Positions 50,450-57,651 of a DNA stretch of 64,000 nucleotides are shown in pieces. This DNA is from an uncultured Collinsella sp. (lineage in GTDB: Bacteria > Actinomycetota > Coriobacteriia > Coriobacteriales > Coriobacteriaceae). The stretch covers positions 1 through 64,000 of the forward strand of contig CAUGNZ010000008.1 of assembly GCA_959601045.1 (NCBI GenBank). The letters are read 5' to 3'. Both the position numbers and the translations under genes were made by a program. The number at the start of each line of letters is the position of its first letter. Position 1 is the stretch's first letter. Below the pieces are notes generated by a model. The model did not search any database, was not told where the DNA came from, and saw nothing but the letters and a program-made list of their open reading frames with translations.

Positions 50450-51874
50450 CTATGCGAATGGCTCGTCCTGCTGTATGGGAAACGTCACCGTAATGGTGGT
50501 TCCCACGCCCAACTCGCTCGACAGATCGAGCGTGGCGTGATGATACAGGGCCGCATGCTTGACAATGGCAAGCCCCAGGCCGGTTCCGCCGCGTGCCTTG
50601 GACCTACTCTTGTCCACGCGATAGAACCGCTCAAATACCTTGCCCTGTTCTTCAGGCGCGATACCGATTCCCGTGTCGGCGACAGCGAGGAACGGATGGC
50701 CTTCGTCGTTGGTGCCGCACTGCAGCGTAACCGTACCGCCGGGCCGATTGTAGCGGATGGCGTTGCTTGCCAGATTATAGATGAGCTCGTCGACCAAGCG
50801 CGACACGCCTTCGATGACCACAGGCTTGGTCTCATGACTTATCGTCACATTCGCCTGACGGGCAACCTGTTCAAGGCGCTGCTCAACCGCGTAGATCGCA
50901 CGCGAGAGCTCAATAGGCTCCGTGGACCCAATGGGCACTGCCTCGCCTTCAGTTGCACGTTCGGCCTCGTCCAAGTTAGACAGCGTAAGGATGTCGTTGA
51001 CAAGCGCTGCCAAGCGGCCCGCCTCACGATAGATGCGACCGCCAAAGTTGCGCAGGTCGTCCTCGCCCTCGACCATGCCATTTGCGATGAGCTCGGCATA
51101 GCCCGAAATCGCCGTAAGCGGCGTCTTGAGCTCATGGGTGATATTCGCCGTGAACTCGCGGCGCATACGGTCGTTGTCCGCTAGCACCGCCATTTGGCGC
51201 TTGAGTTCCTGGCGCTGCGACTCGATACGCTCAAGCATGGGGACCATCTCGGCATAGGCGTGCTCATAGCTACGGCGTGGGTGATCCAAATCCACCTCTT
51301 GCAACGGCGCGATGATGGCACGGGACTCACGGCGCGCCATAAAAAACGAGAGTACTGCACCCGCTGCTGCGATAAGCAGCATCGGCGCCAGCATCGACAG
51401 CAAAATCGCCGCAACGCCAGGCTGGGCCTGCGCCAAGCGGACGACCTGGCCGTTATCAAGGGTGACGGCGCGATACAGCATAATCTCGTCGAGTGTAGAG
51501 CTTGCGCGCTCCGCGGAACCCGAACCACTCTCAAAGGCCTCGATGACCTCGGGGCGATCGCCATGGTTGGGCAGTGTGGAAGGCGACGCCTCGTTGTCGT
51601 AGGCAACAGATCCGTCCTTATTGATCAGCGTGATACGAAGGTCCTCGCGATCGAGGCTTCGCAAGAACGGAATGGGCTCCTGCTGCTCGTCGAGGGCGGC
51701 AGCAATGAGCTCAGTTTCCTGCGCCAGATTGGCACTCGTGGCATCCGCCAAAGTGTTTTGCACAAAGAACGCACCCAGCACCGTAAACGCCACGATAACC
51801 GCCATGGCGCAGACAAAGATCGTCACAAAAACGCGGTGCGACAGCGTATGTTTTCCCTGGGGGGCGAAGACCAC
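50450..51874 (-). CDS. PhoR-like sensor histidine kinase
   Basis: A 474-residue kinase: an N-terminal helix (about 15-38), an external domain, a second helix (about 155-175), then a HisKA motif (THELKTPLTAISGYAELI) and a HATPase domain with N, G1 (DTGIGI) and G2 (GGTGLGLAIV) boxes. The start is GTG at 51874, with GGAGGAG overlapping the end of the response regulator gene, so the pair is coupled. Adjacent pstB suggests phosphate sensing (inference). Confidence 0.87.
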   Translation of the reverse strand: MVFAPQGKHTLSHRVFVTIFVCAMAVIVAFTVLGAFFVQNTLADATSANLAQETELIAAALDEQQEPIPFLRSLDREDLRITLINKDGSVAYDNEASPSTLPNHGDRPEVIEAFESGSGSAERASSTLDEIMLYRAVTLDNGQVVRLAQAQPGVAAILLSMLAPMLLIAAAGAVLSFFMARRESRAIIAPLQEVDLDHPRRSYEHAYAEMVPMLERIESQRQELKRQMAVLADNDRMRREFTANITHELKTPLTAISGYAELIANGMVEGEDDLRNFGGRIYREAGRLAALVNDILTLSNLDEAERATEGEAVPIGSTEPIELSRAIYAVEQRLEQVARQANVTISHETKPVVIEGVSRLVDELIYNLASNAIRYNRPGGTVTLQCGTNDEGHPFLAVADTGIGIAPEEQGKVFERFYRVDKSRSKARGGTGLGLAIVKHAALYHHATLDLSSELGVGTTITVTFPIQQDEPFA

Positions 51875-51877
51875 GGG

Positions 51878-52606
51878 TTACTCCTCCGATGCGGTGGCCG
51901 CGGTGTCGTCGCCTTCGGCACCATCACCGGCAGAAGGCTCGGCCAGGCGATAACCCACGCCGCGCACGGTCTCGATGGCGCTGGCATGCTCGCCCAGTTT
52001 TTGGCGAAGCGTCTGCACGTGCACGTCAACGGTGCGCGAACCGCCGTCGAAGTCCCAGCCCCACACGCTCTGCAGCAACGACTCGCGGGTAAAGACCACG
52101 CCGGGCTTGCGCATGAGGTACTCGAGCAGGTCGAACTCGCGCAGGGTGAGCTTAAGCGGCTCGCCGGCAACGGTCACCTCGCGATGGCTGGGCGAGAGCA
52201 CGATGTCGCCCACGCTGAGCACATCGCTCGCCTGCTTGACCATGCCGCCGCGACGCAGCAGTGCGCGGCAGCGGCTCGCAAGCTCCATGAGCGAAAACGG
52301 CTTAGTCAGGTAATCGTCGGCACCGCCATCGAGCGCCATCACCTTGTCGAGCTCGGTGTCCTTGGCGGTAAGCATCATGATGGGCACCGTCGCCGTCAGG
52401 CGATCGGCACGCAGACGACGCATAATCGCCAAGCCATCGGTGTCGGGCAGCATGATATCGAGCAGCACAGCATCGGGCACCCGTCGCGCCACGGCAGCTT
52501 TAAACTCGCCATCACACGAAAAGCCCTCGGCCTCGATTCCCTGCTTACGCAGCGCGTAGACTGTCAAATCCCTGATGTTGTCATCGTCCTCGACGTAATA
52601 GATCAT
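51878..52606 (-). CDS. PhoB/OmpR-type response regulator
   Basis: A 242-residue regulator. The receiver domain has EDD near the start, the phosphoacceptor in LLDIMLPDTDG, and TAK and KPF; a winged-helix DNA-binding domain (about 135-225) ends with DVHVQTLRQKLG and VRGVGYRL. A short acidic tail follows. AAAGGGG precedes the ATG. It lies 64 nt after pstB and is coupled to the kinase gene downstream. Confidence 0.9.
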   Translation of the reverse strand: MIYYVEDDDNIRDLTVYALRKQGIEAEGFSCDGEFKAAVARRVPDAVLLDIMLPDTDGLAIMRRLRADRLTATVPIMMLTAKDTELDKVMALDGGADDYLTKPFSLMELASRCRALLRRGGMVKQASDVLSVGDIVLSPSHREVTVAGEPLKLTLREFDLLEYLMRKPGVVFTRESLLQSVWGWDFDGGSRTVDVHVQTLRQKLGEHASAIETVRGVGYRLAEPSAGDGAEGDDTAATASEE

Positions 52607-52670
52607 GTTGAACCCCTTTGCGGCCGATATGACCGCATCTTAACCCTAAAGGCACCTGTAAAAGACAGCG

Positions 52671-53546
52671 TCAGCCAAAACGCCCCGTCAAATAATCCGC
52701 GGTGCGCGGATCGGACGGATTCTTGAAGAGTTGCGCGGTGGGCGCGTGCTCCACCAGCTCACCCAGCAAAAAGAACGCAACCGAATCGGAAATACGCGCG
52801 GCCTGCTGCATGTTGTGCGTCACGACCACCAGCGTGCAGGTCTCCTTGAGCTCGCAGGCCAGCTGCTCCACCACCAACGTCGACACAGGGTCGAGTGCCG
52901 AGGTCGGCTCGTCCATCAGCAGAATGTCGGGCTGCACGGCAAGTGCGCGGGCGATGCACAGGCGCTGCTGCTGTCCACCCGAAAGACCCAGGCCCGACTC
53001 TTTGAGCTTGTCCTTGGCCTCGTCCCACAGGGCAGCGCGACGCAGGGAGTCCTCGACCAGCTCATCGAGCACGGCGCGGTCGCGCACACCCATACCGCGA
53101 GGACCGTAGGCGACGTTGTCGTAGATGCTCATGGGAAATGGGTTGGGGCGTTGGAACACCATGCCCACGCGCTGGCGCAAACGGCAGATGTCGCAATCGC
53201 CCAGGATATCTTGACCATCGAGCGCAATCTTGCCCTCGATGCGGCAATCCTTGATGCCGTCGTTCATGCGGTTAAAGCAGCGCAGCAACGTGGACTTTCC
53301 GCAGCCCGAAGGCCCGATGAACGAGGTGATCTGCTTGTCGCGGATCTTGATATTCACGTCCTTGAGCGCATGGTGGTCGCCATAGAACAGGTCGAGGCCC
53401 TCGACGTCGATGCGCGTCGGCGAGGCGGCAAGATCCTCTGCCGTGGGGCGAGTCGCATCCCCAACCTCGCGCTCATGCGCGGCCTCGGCCTGCGCTTCCA
53501 TGAGTTCTTCAAGCTCCGTGGACTCCACAGCCGCAGCAGCCGTCAT
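52671..53546 (-). CDS. pstB: Phosphate ABC transporter ATP-binding protein
   Basis: A 291-residue PstB: Walker A GPSGCGKST, LSGGQQQR signature, Walker B ILLMDEPTSALDP and the His switch VTHNMQQAARISD. YGDHHALKDV is typical of PstB. About 45 acidic/Ala-rich residues precede the ABC domain, longer than usual. GGAGGTG lies 7 nt before the ATG at 53546. The permease and binding-protein genes (pstSCA) are not next to it, which is unusual. Confidence 0.92.
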   Translation of the reverse strand: MTAAAAVESTELEELMEAQAEAAHEREVGDATRPTAEDLAASPTRIDVEGLDLFYGDHHALKDVNIKIRDKQITSFIGPSGCGKSTLLRCFNRMNDGIKDCRIEGKIALDGQDILGDCDICRLRQRVGMVFQRPNPFPMSIYDNVAYGPRGMGVRDRAVLDELVEDSLRRAALWDEAKDKLKESGLGLSGGQQQRLCIARALAVQPDILLMDEPTSALDPVSTLVVEQLACELKETCTLVVVTHNMQQAARISDSVAFFLLGELVEHAPTAQLFKNPSDPRTADYLTGRFG

Positions 53547-53649
53547 ACCGCACACCTCCATATCGATATCAATTCAGCAGTATCGATAGTAGGAATCGCG
53601 GCTCATACGCACGTGAGCACATTGTCAAGTGTTTGTAAGGGCACGCTAG

Positions 53650-54888
53650 CTATGCGGCGGGCAGCTCGATGGTGAATATCGTGTGTTCGGGCGTCGATTC
53701 ACATGCAACGGTACCGCCGTGTGCCGCGATGATCTCCTTGGCAATAGCAAGGCCCAAACCGGCACCACCGCGATTGGTCGCACGCGCCGCATCCAGGCGA
53801 TAGAACTTCTCAAAGATCACCTTGAGCTTAGCCGCAGGGATAGGATCGCCCTGATTGATAAAGCGCACGCGCACGCCGCCATCGTCTTGGCGCCTGGCCT
53901 CAATCGTGATAGTCGAGCCCTCATAGCTATAGGCGACGGCGTTTTTCATGATGTTGTTAAACACGCGGGCCATCTTATCGCCATCCACGAGCACCGTCAG
54001 GTCCTCGCGAATATCAACCTGGGCTTCCTTATGTTGCTCGTTGAGGATGGGATAGAACTCGTCAGCCACCTGAGCCAGCAGCAACCCCAGATCAACATAG
54101 CCGCGCGTGAGCACGATATCGTGGAAGTCAAAGCGCGTGATATCGAAGAACTCTTCGATGAGTGCATCGAGCCGGTGCGCCTTGTCGAGCGCCACGCCCG
54201 TAAAGTGCGCACGTTGCTCAACCGGCAGCTCAGGAGCCTCTTGAAGCAGCGAAAGATAGCCCACCACACTGGCAAGCGGGGTGCGTAGGTCATGTGCCAA
54301 GTACGTGACCAGATCGTCCTTGCGATGAGACTCGTCACGCAAGGCCTGTTGCACCTTGCGCTCGCGATCGCGCACACGGTTGAGTGCGCCCTCGACCTCC
54401 AGGAAGTCGCCGTCGATGTTGTCCCAGGTGTCGGGGTGATCGATCAGGCGATCTTGAATACGAGCGGCCAGCACACAATCGGCATGCTGCTCGCCCTGCT
54501 CATAGCCCTGGTAGTACAGGGCGCGGCCGCAAAAGAACAGCACGCACACGGCAAGCGCCAGCACAAAGCCAAGCATGTTGAATACAAAGCCGGCATCGAA
54601 CAGCACCGGCCCTTCGATGCCGCCGAGTGCCATGGCGCCAATCGCCAACGTCATGGCCCACGCGGCACCGCCAATCACCACGCAGCGGCGTACGATTTCA
54701 AATCGATCGATCAGCAAAAAGCCGACAAGCAGCACCGCCAAGATTCCAGCGATGTTATCGATGCCAATCAGCAGCAGGCTCAGCAAAAAGAGCAGCACCG
54801 TTGCAAGCGCGCGGTTGTCGACGACCGACCTCACGTATTCAAAGAGTCGATCGGGCACCTCGAATGCCTGCCTATCGTCTTTTGTCAT
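53650..54888 (-). CDS. Sensor histidine kinase, VanS-like
   Basis: A 412-residue kinase. Three or four N-terminal helices (about 28-130) have little external sequence, so it may sense a membrane or intracellular cue. AHDLRTPLASVVGYLSLL is the phospho-His motif; the HATPase domain ends with GGAGLGLAIAKEI. ATG at 54888 after GGGGA. It follows its regulator gene after 25 nt. Confidence 0.87.
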   Translation of the reverse strand: MTKDDRQAFEVPDRLFEYVRSVVDNRALATVLLFLLSLLLIGIDNIAGILAVLLVGFLLIDRFEIVRRCVVIGGAAWAMTLAIGAMALGGIEGPVLFDAGFVFNMLGFVLALAVCVLFFCGRALYYQGYEQGEQHADCVLAARIQDRLIDHPDTWDNIDGDFLEVEGALNRVRDRERKVQQALRDESHRKDDLVTYLAHDLRTPLASVVGYLSLLQEAPELPVEQRAHFTGVALDKAHRLDALIEEFFDITRFDFHDIVLTRGYVDLGLLLAQVADEFYPILNEQHKEAQVDIREDLTVLVDGDKMARVFNNIMKNAVAYSYEGSTITIEARRQDDGGVRVRFINQGDPIPAAKLKVIFEKFYRLDAARATNRGGAGLGLAIAKEIIAAHGGTVACESTPEHTIFTIELPAA

Positions 54889-54913
54889 ATCCACTTCCCC
54901 ACCATCAAAGGCG

Positions 54914-55609
54914 TTATTCGATTATGTAGCCGACGCCCCAGACGTTTTTGATAAAGCGCGGCTTTTGAGCGTCGTCACCGATCTTTTCGCGCAGGTGGCG
55001 AATGTGCACCATCACCGTATTGTTGGAGCCGGGCATAAAATCCTCGTTCCACACCGCGCGGAACAGATCCTCCACGGCCACCACACTGCCGCGATGCTCG
55101 ACCAGATACAGCAAGATGGAATACTCGATGGGCGTGAGGCGCACCGGCGCACCGTCCACCATTACGGAACGAGCATCGCGGTTGATCTCCAGGCCGTCGA
55201 GCTGGATGATCGGCGACTCGGCCACCTGCGCGCGGCTACCGTAGCTGGTGTAGCGGCGAAGCTGAGCATGCACGCGCGCGATGAGCTCAAGCGGACGGAA
55301 CGGCTTAACCACGTAATCGTCCGCGCCAAGCGAAAGGCCCTCGATCTTGTCTTGCTGGGCATCGCGCGCCGTCAGCATGATCACGGGATAGGTATGGCTG
55401 GAACGGATCGTACGCAGCAACTCAAGCCCATCGATATCGGGCAGCATGACATCCAGCAGCGCCAGATCGAACTCCTGCTCCAAGATTGCCTTGGCAGCGT
55501 CGGCCCCGCTATAGGCGACCTGTACATCAAAGCCTTCTTTTGTAAGGTAGATACCAACCAAGTCGGCGATGGCCTTTTCGTCATCAACTACCAAAATGCG
55601 CTCGTTCAT
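54914..55609 (-). CDS. Response regulator, VanR/OmpR type
   Basis: A 231-residue regulator: DDE at the start, LLDVMLPDIDG phosphoacceptor, TARD and KPF, then a winged helix ending VHIRHLREKIGDD..VWGVGYIIE. GAGAGGAG precedes the ATG. It is divergent (197 nt) from a D-Ala-D-Ala carboxypeptidase gene, so control of cell wall enzymes is a reasonable guess. Confidence 0.9.
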   Translation of the reverse strand: MNERILVVDDEKAIADLVGIYLTKEGFDVQVAYSGADAAKAILEQEFDLALLDVMLPDIDGLELLRTIRSSHTYPVIMLTARDAQQDKIEGLSLGADDYVVKPFRPLELIARVHAQLRRYTSYGSRAQVAESPIIQLDGLEINRDARSVMVDGAPVRLTPIEYSILLYLVEHRGSVVAVEDLFRAVWNEDFMPGSNNTVMVHIRHLREKIGDDAQKPRFIKNVWGVGYIIE

Positions 55610-55806
55610 GCGTGCTCCTCTCGCGCTCCATTATGCCCGAGGGGGCGCATGCCACACACAACAAGCGTGGGTGATTAAGTCGGCCTTAAGCACCCTTGTG
55701 CCCGTTCGGGCGCGGATGTGGGCCACGCACGCACGCGATGATCGCCAACACCGGCAAACGATATACTCTAGTTCCAGAAGAGACCATCCCGTCGAAAGCG
55801 AAATCT

Positions 55807-57147
55807 GTGAAGTCCCTCACCTCTTTTGCAAAGCGCTCAGCCCAGCTTGCCGCCGGCTTTGTCTGCGCTATCGCCCTTGCCGCTGGCGTGCCCACCGTCG
55901 CCGGCGCCCAAGTGCTCACGACCGACAATGTCTGCGGCAAAACCGCCGATGCGCGCGGCATCACGGCCGATAATCTGCCCGATATCGATGCGACCAATGC
56001 GCTCGTCATGGGCAAAGACGGCACCGTCTACTACGGGCGCGGCGCCGATGAGCAGGTCAAAATCGCCTCGATCACCAAGGTCATGACCGCAATCCTAACC
56101 GTCGAGAATTGCAAGATGGACGAGAAGGTCACGGTGAGCAACGCCGCAGCCACCGTGGGTAATTCGACCGCCGGCTTGCTCGAAGGTGACGAGCCTACCG
56201 TGGAGCAGGCACTGCGCGGCCTGATGATTCCCTCGGGCAACGACGCCGCCGTCGTGCTCGCCGAATATGTGGGCAAGAAGATCGACCCTAAAACCAAAGA
56301 CGCCGAGGCAACCTTTGTGAAGGCCATGAACGAGCGCGCTAAGAAGCTCGGCTGCACCGGTACGCTTTTTGAAAACCCGCATGGTCTGGACTTTGATGAG
56401 TGGGCTGGCGATATGCACTCAACCGCACACGACGTAGCGCTGATGATGCAGGAGGCCATGAAAAACGACACGATCCGCGAGGTCGTAGCGAGCGAGGATT
56501 CCTGGATCGAGGTCACGGGCGCCGACGGCACCGACCATTCGCATTCCATGGACACGCATAACTATTTGCTGGGCCAAGATGGCAACATCGGTGGCAAGAC
56601 CGGCACCACCGACGACGCGGGCTATTGCTTTACGAGCGCCTACAACCGCGACGGCGACGAGATCTACACCGTCGTTTTGAACTCCACCACCACCGACCAG
56701 CGCTTTACCGATACCGCAACCCTTGCCAATTGGTACTACGGTCACAAGGTGACGGTCGCAATCGCCAACACACAGGAAAAGACCGCCAACGGCAACCCGC
56801 TTATGGCGCGCATTGGTCAAACCGACTGGACGGATAAGACGATCGACGCCACACTCGCCGATCCCACGGCGCAAGCGACCGTGTTTTCCCTTGCCGGCGA
56901 GGTGACCGAAAAGGTTAGCTACGACGATCTTTCGGGCACGGTGCATGTGGGCGACAAGGTGGGCAGCGTCACGCTCAAGCATGACGGCACCAAGATCGCC
57001 GTCATGGACCTAGTTGCCGACGAGGAAGGCGCAGGGCCGAATCCCATTGAATGGCTACTCGTGAAGCTCGATCGCTTGGGCCGTCGCATCGGCAACCGCC
57101 CACTCACGGCAGAAAGCGAGACCGTCGCCAAGGCGCCCGAGGTGTAG
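55807..57147 (+). CDS. D-alanyl-D-alanine carboxypeptidase (PBP5/DacA type)
   Basis: About 446 residues from a GTG start. A signal peptide (about 1-35, cleavage near AGA-QV) precedes an SxxK serine-peptidase domain: SITK (88-91), SGN (143-145) and KTG (264-266). A C-terminal beta domain (about 330-430) follows. It trims the terminal D-Ala from peptidoglycan stem peptides outside the membrane. The ribosome-binding site is weak; a longer frame from 55696 would bury the signal peptide. Confidence 0.9.
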   Translation: MKSLTSFAKRSAQLAAGFVCAIALAAGVPTVAGAQVLTTDNVCGKTADARGITADNLPDIDATNALVMGKDGTVYYGRGADEQVKIASITKVMTAILTVENCKMDEKVTVSNAAATVGNSTAGLLEGDEPTVEQALRGLMIPSGNDAAVVLAEYVGKKIDPKTKDAEATFVKAMNERAKKLGCTGTLFENPHGLDFDEWAGDMHSTAHDVALMMQEAMKNDTIREVVASEDSWIEVTGADGTDHSHSMDTHNYLLGQDGNIGGKTGTTDDAGYCFTSAYNRDGDEIYTVVLNSTTTDQRFTDTATLANWYYGHKVTVAIANTQEKTANGNPLMARIGQTDWTDKTIDATLADPTAQATVFSLAGEVTEKVSYDDLSGTVHVGDKVGSVTLKHDGTKIAVMDLVADEEGAGPNPIEWLLVKLDRLGRRIGNRPLTAESETVAKAPEV

Positions 57148-57171
57148 GGCGCAAGAATAATAAGTCCACTG

Positions 57172-57205
57172 AAAGGAGGCGTCCGAAAGGATGCCTCCTT
57201 TTTTT
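57172..57205 (+). terminator. Terminator of the carboxypeptidase gene
   Basis: Stem AAAGGAGGCgTCC / GGAtGCCTCCTTT with a GAAA loop and a run of seven Ts. Confidence 0.92.
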
Positions 57206-57220
57206 GAGGTTCGAATCCCC
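57206..57220. repeat. Remnant right end of the tRNA-linked element
   Basis: GAGGTTCGAATCCCC matches the T-arm-like right end of the full elements, directly before the second tRNA-Ser-type terminator. Confidence 0.5.
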
Positions 57221-57241
57221 AGCCGCCATTCTTGATAATAA

Positions 57242-57264
57242 AAAGGGCCCCAAATGGGGCCCTT
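57242..57264 (-). terminator. Duplicated tRNA-Ser-type terminator
   Basis: GGGCCCC aaat GGGGCCC stem with TTTTT on the minus strand. Nearly the same as the terminator of tRNA-Ser at 57433, here behind the degenerate tRNA 3' end. Confidence 0.8.
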
Positions 57265-57278
57265 CTTCAAGTTCATAC

Positions 57279-57417
57279 TGGCGGAGAGCTGGGGATGTCC
57301 GGGCATGCTGCGCATGCCCTCCGGCTTCAAAGCCTGGCGGCTTTTCGCCCACGGGCTACAAACGCTTTCGCGTTTGCTTAACGCCCGTGCCCTCTCGGGT
57401 TCGAATCCCCAGCCTCC
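57279..57417 (-). repeat. tRNA-linked composite element, Ser version
   Basis: In the tRNA sense it ends with the tRNA-Ser acceptor segment and CCA (57279-57290), followed by a copy of the tRNA-Ser terminator. The core carries a GGGCATGC/GCATGCCC hairpin (57301-57319) and a CACGGGC/GCCCGTG stem (57350-57356 / 57383-57389) enclosing AAACGC/GCGTTT. The other end is an inverted T-arm sequence (GGGTTCGAATCCCC). Homologous to the elements at 60257 and 60955. Confidence 0.8.
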
Positions 57418-57432
57418 TTTCTCCGCACAAAA

Positions 57433-57456
57433 AAGGGCCCCAAATGGGACCCTTCT
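57433..57456 (-). terminator. tRNA-Ser terminator
   Basis: Stem AAGGGCCCC / GGGACCCTT with TTTTTT on the minus strand, 12 nt beyond the CCA end. Confidence 0.85.
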
Positions 57457-57468
57457 TTCAAGTCATAC

Positions 57469-57559
57469 TGGCGGAGAGCTGGGGATTCGAACCCCAGATG
57501 CCCTTTTGGGGCATACTCGCTTAGCAGGCGAGCACCTTCGGCCTCTCGGTCAGCTCTCC
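57469..57559 (-). tRNA. tRNA-Ser(GCU)
   Basis: A 91-nt class II tRNA on the minus strand with CCA encoded. Acceptor GGAGAGC/GCTCTCC, discriminator G, anticodon loop CTGCTAA (anticodon GCT), a long variable arm (TATGCCCCAAAAGGGCAT) and T-arm GGTTCGAATCC. Confidence 0.95.
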
Positions 57560-57651
57560 GTAACAGCCGTTCTATAGTAACCAAACAGCCAAGGATGAGC
57601 AAGAGGAAATTTTCTAATTGCCTAGCAGCCTTTCCTTCTTGAAAGCTTCGC

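Noticed and set aside
53650..57147. Vancomycin resistance cluster
   Set aside because: Only VanR/VanS-like regulators and a PBP5-type carboxypeptidase are present; no vanH, vanA-type ligase or vanX.
57206..57417. Second functional tRNA-Ser gene
   Set aside because: Only the acceptor/T-arm part is present; there is no anticodon arm or D-arm.
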